NCBI RefSeq assembly: GCF_001613125.1
Contig: NZ_BDBT01000001.1
Coordinates: 372,001-436,000, forward strand
From: Nocardia shimofusensis NBRC 100134
GTDB lineage: Bacteria; Actinomycetota; Actinomycetes; Mycobacteriales; Mycobacteriaceae
Direction of reading: 5' to 3'
Length of the DNA: 64,000 nucleotides
Below are positions 16,868-25,350 of the stretch, piece by piece. Every line of letters starts with the position of its first letter. Within the stretch, counting starts at the first letter, position 1. The notes under the pieces were generated by a model, which was not told the origin of the DNA, made no database searches, and saw only the letters and a list, made by a program, of their open reading frames with translations. Position numbers and translations under genes: made by a program.

Positions 16868-18919
16868 TCAGGCGCCGATCCGGCCGCCGCCGGAACGCCA
16901 CACCGCCACGACCGCGGGTCGCGGCTGCGCGCTGCCGCCCTCGGGCCAGTGCGAGATCGGGTTGTCCGCGGTCGCGTCGTCGTCCTCGCCCGGATGCTGC
17001 ACGCAGACGATCACCCGTGACTCGGTGACGATCGGGCCGCAGGTCTCGGCCGCCTTGGGCACGGTGAGGAACTGCTTGGTCTCACCGCGGTTCGGGCCGT
17101 CCAGAACGACCGAGAACAGCCCGTCGTTGGACTTCAGCGCGTTGCCGTCGGTGGAGATCCACAGGTTGCCGTACGGGTCGAAGGCCAGGTTGTCCGGGCA
17201 GGAGATCGGGCTGACCTTGCTCTTGTCGAAACCGCCGAAGTAGGTGTCGGCGGCGGCCGGGTCACCGCAGACCAGCAGCAGCGACCAGGTGAACTCGGTG
17301 CCCGTGTGGTCGTCGTCGATCTCGAGGACCTGACCGTTCTTGTTCAAATTGCGCGGATTGGCTTCGTCGGCGGCGGCTTTGCCCTCCTCGCCGCGCTTGC
17401 TGTTGTTGGTCAGCGCGACGTAGACCTTGCCGGTCACCGGGTTGGCCTCGAAGTCCTCCGGCCGGTCCATCTTGGTCGCGCCGGCCTTGTCCGCCGCCAG
17501 CCGGGTGTAGACCGCCACCTCTTCGGCGGTGAAGCCCTCGACCAGCGACTTGCCTTTGCCGTCCGCGCCGGTCTCGAGCAGGGGAATCCACCGGCCCTTG
17601 CCGGTGAAGCCCTGGTCGGAGGGCACGGCGCCGGAGCCGTCGATCTTGTCGGCGTGGTCGCCGGTCAGCTGGGCGACGTAGAGGGTGCCCGCGTCCAGGA
17701 TGGTCATATTGGCGCGGCGGCTCGCGGCGCCGGTGCCCGGCTGGATCTTGCGGGAGGACACGAACTTGTACATGTAGTCGAAGCGCTCGTCGTCGCCGGT
17801 GTAGGAGACCACGGTGCCGTCGCCGGTGACGTGGATGGTGGCGCCCTCGTGCTTGAGCCTGCCCATCGCGGTGTGCTTGACCGGCACCGAGTTCGGATCC
17901 CACGGATCGACCTCGACCACATAGCCGAACCGGTTGGCCTCGTTGGGTTCCTGCGCCAGGTCGAAACGCTTGTCGGCGCGCTCCCACTTGTTGAGGGTGG
18001 CGCCCTCGGCGAAGCCGTAGCGCTTCAGCGCCGCGGCAGGGCGCTCACCGGTCACCTTGTCGGCGTTGGCGAAATAGCCGTTGAAGTTCTCTTCACCGGA
18101 AAGCACGGTGCCCCACGGGGTCACGCCGCCCGCGCAGTTGTTGACCGTGCCGAGCACCTTGGTGCCGGCCGGGTCGGCGGAGGTCTTCACCAGGTCGCTG
18201 CCCGCGGCCGGGCCCACCAGGGTGAATTCGTTCTTCACGGTGATGCGGCGGTTGTACTTGCCGAACGCCGGCTTCAGCGCCCCGGAGCCGGATTCCCCCT
18301 CGACCTCGACGACGCTCAGGCCGTGCGCCATCAGCGTGACGGCGATCTGCTCGTCGGTGGGCGCGTCGGGGTTGTAGCCGCGGAACATGTTCGGACCGGT
18401 GGTGTACTCGTGATTGACCACCAGCAGGTACCTGTTCACCTCGCCCTCGATCGGCAGCAGCGCGGCGAAGTCGTTGTTGAAGCCGAACTGCTTGCTCTGC
18501 GCCTCGGCGGTCTGGTTGTCGAAGTCGAACGCCGGGGCGTCGGGCAGCACCGGATCGCCCCAGCGGATGACGACGCCCTGCTCGTAGCCCTCGGGGACGA
18601 CGACAGCGTCCTCGGTGTTCGGCGCGACCGCGGTGAAGCCGGTGCCGGGGACGGTCTCGCCGTCTGCCCCGCCGCCTCCCGCGGATTCGTCGTCGCCGCA
18701 GGCCGCCAGCGCACTGGCAGCACCCACGGCCAGCACGGCCGCCGCGCTGCCCTTGAGCAGTCCGCGCCGGTTCAGCGAGGCGACGATGTCGCCGAAGTAG
18801 GCGTTGGCGGAGGTGTTGGGAACTTCGTGGAAACAGGCGTTGGCGCACTTGTATTCGCACGTCACCCGAGACCGGGACGAACGTCCGTCGTGGGTGACGA
18901 ACAGGGCAAGAGGCTTCAC
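16868..18919 (-). CDS. phoX: PhoX-family alkaline phosphatase, Tat-exported
   Basis: A 683-residue DUF839/PhoX phosphatase that releases phosphate from organic phosphoesters outside the membrane. A conserved N-terminal segment (LFVTHDGRSSRSRVTCEYKC, then FHEVPNTS) precedes the twin-arginine signal LNRRGLLKGSAAA, whose hydrophobic core ends LAAC, so the mature protein may also be lipidated. The catalytic part carries VVNHEYT, the NCAGGVTPWGTVLSGEEN block, and FDPYGNLWISTDG. The GTG at 18919 is preferred over the one at 18925 because AGGAG lies 5 nt before it and directly abuts the other. It is probably monocistronic; no Pho box was identified. Confidence 0.88.
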   Translation of the reverse strand: MKPLALFVTHDGRSSRSRVTCEYKCANACFHEVPNTSANAYFGDIVASLNRRGLLKGSAAAVLAVGAASALAACGDDESAGGGGADGETVPGTGFTAVAPNTEDAVVVPEGYEQGVVIRWGDPVLPDAPAFDFDNQTAEAQSKQFGFNNDFAALLPIEGEVNRYLLVVNHEYTTGPNMFRGYNPDAPTDEQIAVTLMAHGLSVVEVEGESGSGALKPAFGKYNRRITVKNEFTLVGPAAGSDLVKTSADPAGTKVLGTVNNCAGGVTPWGTVLSGEENFNGYFANADKVTGERPAAALKRYGFAEGATLNKWERADKRFDLAQEPNEANRFGYVVEVDPWDPNSVPVKHTAMGRLKHEGATIHVTGDGTVVSYTGDDERFDYMYKFVSSRKIQPGTGAASRRANMTILDAGTLYVAQLTGDHADKIDGSGAVPSDQGFTGKGRWIPLLETGADGKGKSLVEGFTAEEVAVYTRLAADKAGATKMDRPEDFEANPVTGKVYVALTNNSKRGEEGKAAADEANPRNLNKNGQVLEIDDDHTGTEFTWSLLLVCGDPAAADTYFGGFDKSKVSPISCPDNLAFDPYGNLWISTDGNALKSNDGLFSVVLDGPNRGETKQFLTVPKAAETCGPIVTESRVIVCVQHPGEDDDATADNPISHWPEGGSAQPRPAVVAVWRSGGGRIGA

Positions 18920-19070
18920 GATCACTCCTGACTAGGGCTGTTCGCGCACGCTAAACGCCGTAGACGAGTCGCAGGCGACACCGCGGTGAACACCCGGACA
19001 ACGCCTCGCGCCCGGCCGTCGCGCCCCTTCCGCACCCGGCGCGTGGCTAGGGTGGACCGGACAGCGTTCC

Positions 19071-19095
19071 GAGAAATCTCCGGAGAAATCTCCGG
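19071..19095. repeat. 12-bp tandem repeat forming overlapping inverted repeats
   Basis: GAGAAATCTCCG occurs twice in tandem (19071-19082 and 19083-19094). The second copy is the core of CCGGAGA-AA-TCTCCGG (19080-19095), a perfect inverted repeat with 7-bp arms. It ends 5 bp before the -35 element of the YciI/sigma operon, a position typical of an activator or repressor site. Confidence 0.6.
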
Positions 19096-19100
19096 CGACG

Positions 19101-19128
19101 TGTCGATCCGGCGGCCTCCCCGTTCGAC
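19101..19128 (+). promoter_or_regulatory. Candidate ECF42-type promoter
   Basis: TGTCGA (19101-19106) and CGAC (19125-19128) are separated by 18 bp and lie 47 nt before the DGPF-protein start. They match the -35 TGTCGA and -10 CG(A/T)C motif reported for ECF42 sigma factors, recalled from Streptomyces work. Such sigma factors usually drive the adjacent DGPF gene, so autoregulation of the operon is expected. Confidence 0.6.
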
Positions 19129-19174
19129 CTTGTGGTGAGAGGGCCGGAGGGGCCCGCGATACGAGGAGCACACC

Positions 19175-19594
19175 ATGAGCAAGTACATGCTGATCTGGCG
19201 GCCGACCGATGCCGCCCTCGCCGCGATGACCGAGACCCCGTTCGAGGAGATGCTGGACAAGGTCGGCCGGTACAACGACGAACTGATCCGGGCGGGCGTC
19301 CTGCTCGCCGCCGAGGGGCTCGACGATCCCGCCGAGGGCGTGGTCATCGACTTCACCGGCGACGATCCGGTGATCACCGACGGCCCCTACGGCGAGACCA
19401 AGGAACTGTTCACCGGCTACTACATCCTCGACGTCGCCTCCAAGGAGGAGGCGATCGAGTGGGCCAAGCGGGCGCCGAACCAGGCGGGCAGCAAGGTCGA
19501 GATCCGGCGCATCCCGACGATCGACGAGTTCCCGCAGGACAACGAGTGGATCGCCAAGGAGCGCGCCTGGCGCGAGGAGACCGGCCAGCTGTGA
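19175..19594 (+). CDS. YciI/DGPF domain protein
   Basis: A 139-residue DGPF (YciI-like) protein of ferredoxin-like fold. The signature DGPYGETKELFTGYYILD is present at about residues 69-86, followed by the conserved helix SKEEAIEWAKRAP. Genes of this type are almost always paired with ECF42 sigma factors; here the TGA overlaps the GTG of the sigma gene (GTGA at 19591-19594). Its role is unknown, possibly sensing or enzymatic. The ATG follows an ACGAGGAGCACACC ribosome-binding region. Confidence 0.9.
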   Translation: MSKYMLIWRPTDAALAAMTETPFEEMLDKVGRYNDELIRAGVLLAAEGLDDPAEGVVIDFTGDDPVITDGPYGETKELFTGYYILDVASKEEAIEWAKRAPNQAGSKVEIRRIPTIDEFPQDNEWIAKERAWREETGQL

Positions 19595-20820
19595 CCTCGG
19601 GGACCGTCCGCCGCACTGTCGAGGCGGTATGGCGCGGCGAGTCCGCCCGGATCGTCGGCGGGCTCGCCCGCTACACCGGCGACGTCGAGCTCGCCGAGGA
19701 CCTGGCCCAGGAGGCCCTGGCCGAAGCGCTGGTCTCCTGGTCGGTGGACGGGGTGCCGCGGGAACCCATTTCGTGGCTGCTGACTGTGGGCCGCCGCCGG
19801 GCCGTCGACGGTTTCCGGCGGCGCGCCGCACTGGACGCCAAATACGCCGAGCTGGCCAGGAATCTGGACGAATCCGTCGAGAACGAACTCTTCGATCCCG
19901 AGCACATCGACGACGACGTGCTGGCGCTGATGTTCGTCGCCTGCCATCCCGTTCTGGGCAAAGAGGCCCGGATCGCCATGACGCTGCGGGTGGTCGGCGG
20001 TCTCACCAGCCAGGAGATCGCGCGATCGTTCTTCGTCCCGGTGTCCACCGTGCAGGCGCGCATCACCCGGGCCAAGAAGGCGCTGACGGCGGCCGGGGTG
20101 CAGTTCGAGGTACCCGATGCCCGGCAGCGGCGGGAGCGGCTGGGTTCGGTGCTGCAGGTGATCTACCTGATCTTCACCGAGGGCTCCTCGGCGTCGGGCG
20201 GCGAGGCCTGGCTGCGCACCGAATTGGCCGGGGAGGCACTGCGTCTGGGCCGGGTGCTGTCCCGGCTCGCGCCCGAACCCGAGGTGTTCGGTCTGCTCGC
20301 GCTGATGGAACTGACGGCGGCGCGCTTCCCGGCCCGGCTGGACGGCGAGGGCAGGCCGGTGCTGCTGGAGGACCAGGATCGCACGCGCTGGGATCGGGCC
20401 GCGATCCGCCGTGGCCTGGCCGCGCTGGAGCGGGCGAGCAGCCAGCGCGGGCTCGGGCCGTATGCCGCGCAGGCCGACATCGCGGCCTGTCACGCGCGGG
20501 CGGCCTCGGTCGAGGAGACCGATTGGGCGCGGATCGTCGCCGTCTACGACGCGCTCGTGCGGGCCACGCCCTGGCCGGTCCTCGAGCTCAACCGGGCGGT
20601 CGCGGTCGCGATGCTGTCGGGGCCGGAGGCGGCGCTGGAACTGATCGAAGGTATCGAGCTGCCCGGCTCCCACCTGGTGCCCGCTGTGCGCGGCGAACTG
20701 CTCGCCCGCTCCGGACGCGGCGAACAAGCGCGAGCGGAATACCTCGAGGCGGCGCGACTGTGCGGCAATGCGGCGCAACGCACGGTGCTGGAGGACAAGG
20801 CGGCGGCGCTGGACGGGTGA
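19591..20820 (+). CDS. ECF42-like RNA polymerase sigma factor
   Basis: A 409-residue extracytoplasmic-function sigma factor. Region 2 includes LAEDLAQEALAEALVSW and PISWLLTVGRRRAVDGFRRR. Region 4 includes LRVVGGLTSQEIARSFFVPVSTVQARITRAKKAL, split here by the usual helix-turn-helix. More than half the protein is the C-terminal DUF6596/TPR-like extension (LQVIYLIFTEGSSASGG onwards, ending in an ATPWPVLELNRAVAVAM helix array), diagnostic of the ECF42 group, which lacks a classical anti-sigma. It is translationally coupled to the DGPF protein. The predicted promoter at 19101 suggests positive autoregulation. Confidence 0.92.
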   Translation: MTSGTVRRTVEAVWRGESARIVGGLARYTGDVELAEDLAQEALAEALVSWSVDGVPREPISWLLTVGRRRAVDGFRRRAALDAKYAELARNLDESVENELFDPEHIDDDVLALMFVACHPVLGKEARIAMTLRVVGGLTSQEIARSFFVPVSTVQARITRAKKALTAAGVQFEVPDARQRRERLGSVLQVIYLIFTEGSSASGGEAWLRTELAGEALRLGRVLSRLAPEPEVFGLLALMELTAARFPARLDGEGRPVLLEDQDRTRWDRAAIRRGLAALERASSQRGLGPYAAQADIAACHARAASVEETDWARIVAVYDALVRATPWPVLELNRAVAVAMLSGPEAALELIEGIELPGSHLVPAVRGELLARSGRGEQARAEYLEAARLCGNAAQRTVLEDKAAALDG

Positions 20821-20923
20821 GCGCGCGTGGCCGGCCGGGGCGGACCACGCCCGGTCCGTGCGGCTGAGCGGCTGAGCACGGCCGGTCGAGGCCGACCACC
20901 CCGCTGTGCGTGCAGTCGCGGTG

Positions 20924-21595
20924 TCAGACCGGGACGGTGGCGAGCGGCAGGTCGGCCAGACGCCACTCGAGCATGCCGTCGTGCAGGCGGATCGCGTGTC
21001 GACCGTGGTCGGTGAGCATCCGCACGGCGTCGTAGGCCAGCACGCAGTATTCGCCGCGGCAGTAGACGACGATCTCGTGGTCGTCGGGCAGTTCGGTGAT
21101 CCGGTCGGCGAGCTGGTCGACGGGGATGTTGACCGCGGCCGGGATATGGCCCGCGGCGTATTCGGGTGCGGGCCGCACGTCGAGCACCACGACCGATCCG
21201 GATTCCGCGCGGGCGAGCAGTTCCTCCCGCGTCATCTCCTGCCCGGCCTCCGGGCCGAGATAGTGCTCGCGGGCGGGCGCGACGGCGGGCTGGTGGGCTT
21301 CGGCAACCTTGCGCAACAACGCGAACAACTGGGCCACGTCCTGCCCGGCCAGGCGGTAGTGGATCCGGACGCCTTCGCGGCGGGTGGCGACGAACCCGGC
21401 CTGCTTGAGTGTCTGCAGGTGCGCCGAGGCCGTCGTGAGGTTCAGGCCCGCGGCGGAGGCCAGGGATTCCACGGTCCGCTCGCCCTGGGCGAGCAGGTCC
21501 AGCAGCTCGAGCCGCTTGGCGCTGGCCAGCGCCTTGCCGCTGGCGGCGAATGCCTCGTACAGGGCCGCCTTCGCGGCGTGCCGATCACCACCCAT
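20924..21595 (-). CDS. ArsR-type repressor fused to a rhodanese domain
   Basis: A 223-residue two-domain regulator. Residues about 20-95 are an ArsR winged helix (LELLDLLAQGERTVESLASA, then LNLTTASAHLQTLKQAGFV). Residues about 120-215 are a rhodanese domain with the catalytic loop VVYCRGEYC, so a persulfide can form on its Cys. Fusions like this probably sense reactive sulfur species. The ATG at 21595 is preferred because GGAGGAATC precedes it; the upstream in-frame starts lie in the operator region. It is divergent from the MBL/rhodanese and MFS genes, which it very likely represses through the repeats at 21613-21667. Confidence 0.88.
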   Translation of the reverse strand: MGGDRHAAKAALYEAFAASGKALASAKRLELLDLLAQGERTVESLASAAGLNLTTASAHLQTLKQAGFVATRREGVRIHYRLAGQDVAQLFALLRKVAEAHQPAVAPAREHYLGPEAGQEMTREELLARAESGSVVVLDVRPAPEYAAGHIPAAVNIPVDQLADRITELPDDHEIVVYCRGEYCVLAYDAVRMLTDHGRHAIRLHDGMLEWRLADLPLATVPV

Positions 21596-21612
21596 GATTC
21601 CTCCGATCATTG

Positions 21613-21667
21613 TCTTCCATAAAACCATGGAATACTCTTCTACTGTATTCCATGGTTTATTGGAATA
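21613..21667. promoter_or_regulatory. Two tandem ArsR-rhodanese operators (ATTCCA-N8-TGGAAT type)
   Basis: Operator 1 is TCTTCCA-N8-TGGAATA (21613-21634) and operator 2 is TATTCCA-N8-TGGAATA (21646-21667); their centres are 33 bp apart. The inner arms also form a perfect 14-bp inverted repeat, AAACCATGGAATAC at 21622-21635 with GTATTCCATGGTTT at 21645-21658. The block fills the divergent promoter of the regulator and the sulfur genes. An identical site lies at 26673-26694. Confidence 0.8.
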
Positions 21668-21723
21668 ACCGGAAAGCGGAACAACGTCTTGCCCGCCCAC
21701 CCGCGCGACCCAGGAGTACTGCG

Positions 21724-23088
21724 ATGCCGACCGACTTCACCCTGGTCCCCGTCGTCGACGAGGGATTGGGTAACTCCACGTATCTGCTCGATCTCGGTGA
21801 CGGTCGCGCGCTGGTTCTCGATCCCGAGCGCGATGTGCGCCAGGTGCGAGCCGAAGCGCGGCGCCGCGGGCTGCAGATCGCCTACGCGGTGGAGACCCAT
21901 CTGCACGCGGACTTCATCTCCGGGGTGCGGGAACTGTCCGAGACCGAAGGGGCCACCGTCATCGCGCCCGAGGTCGGCCCGCGCGGGTTCGACGTCACCA
22001 CGCTCGGCGACGGGCAGACCGTCACGATCGGCCGGTTCGTCCTCGAAGCGCTGACCACCCCGGGGCACTCCCCGGAGCATCTGTCCTACCTCCTGAAGGA
22101 CGGCGGCCGCCTCACAGGTGTGTTCACCGGCGGATCGCTGATGGTGGGCACCGCGGGCCGCACCGATCTGGTCGGCCCGGACCAGACGGTCCCGCTCGCG
22201 CGGGCGCAGTACCACTCGTTGCGGCGGCTGATGGAACTGCCTGACGACACCCCGGTCTGGCCGACCCACGGCGCGGGTTCGTTCTGCTCGGCGGCCACCG
22301 GCACCGAGCGGGTCAGCACCATCGGCAAGGAGCGTGCCACCAACCCGCTGCTGCAGGTCGACGGCGAAGACGCTTTCGTCGAGGCCCTGCTCGCCTCGCT
22401 CGGCACCTTTCCCGACTACTTCCTGCGGTTGGGCGAGATCAACCACAAGGGCCCGGCCGTCCTCGGCGCGACCCCGGACCTGACGCCGCTGACCGGCGAC
22501 CGGGTGGCCGATCTGATCGCCGACGGCGCCCAGGTCGTCGATGTGCGCGAGGCTGCCGACTACGCGGCCGGGCACATCTCCGGGGCGCTGGCGATCACCC
22601 TGCGTCCGGTGTTCGCGACCTGGCTGGGCTGGCTGGCCGACCCCGACCGGCCGCTGATCGTCGTCCGCGACGCAGGCCAGGATGGCGACGACATCGTGTG
22701 GGAGGCGGCGAAAGTCGGCTTCGACACCCTGGCGGGAGAACTCGACGGCGGGATGGCGGCCTGGAACGGGCCGGTCGAAACCACGGATCTGCTCGACGCC
22801 GGCCACTTGGCCGCACACCCCGCGCCGACCGTGCTCGACATCCGTCAGCACGGCGAGTACGCCGCCGGACACGTTGCCGCCGCCCGCCATATCGAATTGG
22901 GCACTCTCGATCGACATCTGGTCGATGTTCCGGCCGGGCCCGTGGCGGTGATGTGCGGACACGGTGAGCGCGCCATGACCGCGGCGAGCATCCTGGAACG
23001 CGGCGGCCGTACCGGCCTCCGGGTACTGGAGGGCTCACCCGCGGACTACGCCGCCGCGCTCGGCCAGGATCTGCGGGCCGGATCATGA
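21724..23088 (+). CDS. MBL-fold hydrolase with two rhodanese domains (persulfide dioxygenase-like)
   Basis: A 454-residue protein: an N-terminal metallo-beta-lactamase domain (residues about 1-240) then two rhodanese domains. The metal motif reads THLHADF, then TPGHSPEH. The position of the usual metal-ligand Asp in FTGDAL-type loops is FTGGSLMVG, so one ligand differs from ETHE1. Rhodanese 1 (VVDVREAADYAAGHISGALA) has no Cys in its loop and is probably inactive. Rhodanese 2 has MCGHGERAM with the catalytic Cys. Such proteins oxidise or transfer persulfide sulfur. The ATG follows AGGAGTACTGCG. The next gene (MFS) overlaps by ATGA. Divergent ArsR-rhodanese control is expected. Confidence 0.87.
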   Translation: MPTDFTLVPVVDEGLGNSTYLLDLGDGRALVLDPERDVRQVRAEARRRGLQIAYAVETHLHADFISGVRELSETEGATVIAPEVGPRGFDVTTLGDGQTVTIGRFVLEALTTPGHSPEHLSYLLKDGGRLTGVFTGGSLMVGTAGRTDLVGPDQTVPLARAQYHSLRRLMELPDDTPVWPTHGAGSFCSAATGTERVSTIGKERATNPLLQVDGEDAFVEALLASLGTFPDYFLRLGEINHKGPAVLGATPDLTPLTGDRVADLIADGAQVVDVREAADYAAGHISGALAITLRPVFATWLGWLADPDRPLIVVRDAGQDGDDIVWEAAKVGFDTLAGELDGGMAAWNGPVETTDLLDAGHLAAHPAPTVLDIRQHGEYAAGHVAAARHIELGTLDRHLVDVPAGPVAVMCGHGERAMTAASILERGGRTGLRVLEGSPADYAAALGQDLRAGS

Positions 23089-24371
23089 GCGTGCGCGCGA
23101 ACGCGCGGACCCCGGTCCTGGGGCTGCGGGAGAATGCCGCGCAGTTCGCTCTTCTGGTCGCCGTCAACGCCCTGGTCGGCGGGATGGTCGGTCAGCAGCA
23201 GACCGTGCTGCCATTGCTGGCGGAGTCCGAGTTCGGGCTCACCGGCTACACCTTCATCTTCACCTTCATCTTCACCTACGTCGCCGCCTTCGGGATCACC
23301 AAGGCGATCGCCAACTACTTCGCCGGGACCTTCTCCGACCGCTACGGCCGCAAACCGGTCCTGCTGGTGGGCTGGCTGTTCGCGGTTCCGGTGCCACTGA
23401 TGCTCATCGTCGCGCCGAACTGGGGCTGGGTCGTGGCGGCCAACGTGCTGCTCGGCATCAACCAGGGCCTGACCTGGTCGACCACTGTCGTGATGAAGAT
23501 CGACCTCGTCGGCCCCACCCGGCGCGGGCTGGCCATGGGCCTCAACGAGGCCGCGGGCTACGGCGCGGTGGCGATCAGCTCGCTGCTGGCGGGCTACCTC
23601 GCCGAGCACTTCGGCCTGCGCCCCGCGCCGTTCCTGCTCGGCCTGGCCTACACCGCGCTGGCCCTGGCGATCTCGGGCATCTTCGTCCGCGAAACCCGCG
23701 GCCACGCCCATCTGGAAGCCGCCGGGCACACCCGCCGCGCCGACGGTCTGCACGACCACTTGCACGCGGATCTCAGCGACCGCCAGATCGCCGTGGCGAC
23801 CAGCCTGACCGAACCGGCCCTGTCCTCGGCCAGCCATGCCGGACTGGTCAACAACCTCAACTTCGGCCTGTCCTGGGGCCTGTTCCCCCTGTTGTTCGCC
23901 ACCGCCGACCTCGGCGTCGGCCAGATCGGACTGCTGTTCGCCCTGTACCCCGGTGTCTGGGGCGCCGGGCAGCTGATCACGGGGGCGCTCTCGGACCGGT
24001 GGGGACGCAAATACCTCATCGTCGCGGGCATGACCATCCAGGCCACCGCCCTGGCCGTGATCGCCGCCTCGAACGGCTTCACCGGATGGGCGATCGGCGC
24101 GATCGCACTGGGTGCCGGAACGGCGATGGTCTATCCGACCCTGCTCGCGGTGATCGGTGATGTCGCCCACCCGCTCTGGCGCGGCCGCGCGGTCGGGGTC
24201 TACCGCGTCTGGCGCGACCTCGGCTACGCCGTCGGCGCGATCCTCGGCGGCATCGTCGCCGACCTGCTCGGTCTGCACGCCGCGGTGTGGGCCGCAGCGA
24301 TGGTCAGCGCGGTCTCCGCGCTCGCTGTCGGCATCCGCATGTACGAAACCCACCCTCCCGCAGGCCGATAG
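23085..24371 (+). CDS. MFS transporter of the ArsR-rhodanese operon
   Basis: A 428-residue major facilitator with about 12 hydrophobic helices. The loop 2-3 motif GTFSDRYGRKPVLLVGW is clear and is repeated in the second half as GALSDRWGRKYLIVAGM. A hydrophilic central loop rich in His (RGHAHLEAAGHTRRADGLHDHLHADLSD in pieces) could bind metal. Start and upstream stop overlap (ATGA), so it is co-translated with the MBL/rhodanese gene. Export of a sulfur or metal species is an inference from context only. Confidence 0.9.
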   Translation: MSVRANARTPVLGLRENAAQFALLVAVNALVGGMVGQQQTVLPLLAESEFGLTGYTFIFTFIFTYVAAFGITKAIANYFAGTFSDRYGRKPVLLVGWLFAVPVPLMLIVAPNWGWVVAANVLLGINQGLTWSTTVVMKIDLVGPTRRGLAMGLNEAAGYGAVAISSLLAGYLAEHFGLRPAPFLLGLAYTALALAISGIFVRETRGHAHLEAAGHTRRADGLHDHLHADLSDRQIAVATSLTEPALSSASHAGLVNNLNFGLSWGLFPLLFATADLGVGQIGLLFALYPGVWGAGQLITGALSDRWGRKYLIVAGMTIQATALAVIAASNGFTGWAIGAIALGAGTAMVYPTLLAVIGDVAHPLWRGRAVGVYRVWRDLGYAVGAILGGIVADLLGLHAAVWAAAMVSAVSALAVGIRMYETHPPAGR

Positions 24372-24451
24372 CCACCCTGACCGGACCGGACACCGCCCTG
24401 CCCTCGTCGTGTGATCGCATGCCGAGGGCAGCGATTCGTCGGCGTGAGGCC

Positions 24452-24480
24452 TTGCGAGACAGAGTCTGAAAGCGCATACT
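24452..24480 (+). promoter_or_regulatory. Sigma-70-like promoter of the ArsR/AHSA1 operon
   Basis: TTGCGA (24452-24457) and CATACT (24475-24480) are 17 bp apart. The -10 ends 7 nt before the GTG at 24488, so the transcript probably starts on the initiation codon (leaderless). Confidence 0.55.
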
Positions 24481-24487
24481 TACGCAA

Positions 24488-24823
24488 GTGGATGCTTTCA
24501 GAGATGTGGATCTGGCGATCCTGGGCGATCCGAACCGCAAGGCGATCTTCGAACGCCTGGCCCGACGGCCCTCGTCGGTCGGTGAGCTCGCCGAATCGCT
24601 GCCGATCACCCGCCAGGCCGTCTCGCAGCATCTGCAAATCCTCAAAAAGGGTGGGCTCGTGGTGTCCACCGCACAGGGCACGCGGCGTATCTACCGGATC
24701 AATCCGGAGGGGCTCGCCGCGATCCAGGCGTACTTCCAGCAGATCTGGGACGACGCCCTGACCGCTTTTCAGAAGGCCGCCGAGAAGGCGGCCGGCGACA
24801 CCGAACAGGAGAATCGACCATGA
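24488..24823 (+). CDS. ArsR-family winged-helix regulator
   Basis: An 111-residue regulator: LAILGDPNRKAIFERLARR opens the winged helix, RQAVSQHLQILKKGGLVV is the recognition helix and ARGT-like wing (AQGTRRIYRINPEG). No metal-site cysteines are present, which fits the AHSA1-linked subgroup. The GTG start matches the leaderless promoter just upstream. The stop overlaps the ATG of the AHSA1 gene, giving a two-gene operon common in actinobacteria. Confidence 0.9.
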   Translation: MDAFRDVDLAILGDPNRKAIFERLARRPSSVGELAESLPITRQAVSQHLQILKKGGLVVSTAQGTRRIYRINPEGLAAIQAYFQQIWDDALTAFQKAAEKAAGDTEQENRP

Positions 24824-25305
24824 GCACCACTCCGCAACTCCCCGTCCTGCACGGCAAGGCCACCGTCGCGATGACCCCGGCGCGGGCATTCACGTTCTTC
24901 ACCGAATCCTTCGGCGCGTGGTGGCCCAGCGCCTATCACATCGGCAAGACCGAGATGGCCGAGGCGATCCTGGAACCGCGCGAGGGTGGACGCTGGTACG
25001 AGCGCGGCGTCGACGGCACCGAATGCGATTGGGGCCGGGTTCTGGTGTGGGAACCTCCGCACCGGCTGGTGGTCACCTGGCAGATCAACGGGCACTGGGA
25101 ATACGATCCCGCCCCCGCCCGGGCCAGCGAGATCGAAGTCCGCTTCACCGCCGACGGTCCCGAGCAGACCGCCGTCACCCTCGAACACCGCCACCTCGAC
25201 CGCCTCGTCGACGGCAAGGCCATCCAGGAGACCATCGTCGAGCGCGGCGGCGGCTGGAGCACCGTGCTGGAAATGTTCGCCGAGACCGCCGAAAAGCAGT
25301 CCTGA
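24820..25305 (+). CDS. SRPBCC / AHSA1-family protein
   Basis: A 161-residue helix-grip (START-like) protein of the activator of Hsp90 ATPase homologue 1-like group. It carries the family blocks FFTESFGAWWPSAYHIG, EPREGGRWYERGVDG, LVWEPPHRLVVTWQING and the C-terminal helix GWSTVLEMFAETA. These cytosolic proteins have a hydrophobic cavity; the ligand is unknown. It is translationally coupled to the ArsR gene (ATGA overlap). Confidence 0.9.
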   Translation: MSTTPQLPVLHGKATVAMTPARAFTFFTESFGAWWPSAYHIGKTEMAEAILEPREGGRWYERGVDGTECDWGRVLVWEPPHRLVVTWQINGHWEYDPAPARASEIEVRFTADGPEQTAVTLEHRHLDRLVDGKAIQETIVERGGGWSTVLEMFAETAEKQS

Positions 25306-25311
25306 CGGCGC

Positions 25312-25350
25312 CGCCGAATGCCCTGTCCTGCCCGCTCAGGGCTTTCGGCG
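25312..25350. terminator. Hairpin at the convergent end of AHSA1 and MFS genes
   Basis: CGCCGAATGCCCTG (25312-25325) pairs with CAGGGCTTTCGGCG (25337-25350) with one mismatch. The hairpin starts 7 nt after the AHSA1 stop and overlaps the last codons of the convergent MFS gene, so it could terminate the plus-strand operon. Confidence 0.5.

Noticed and set aside
24451..24488. CTTGCG...CGCAAG as an operator of the ArsR gene at 24488
   Set aside because: The 6-bp arms are 26 bp apart and the left one is part of the -35 hexamer; too weak to call.
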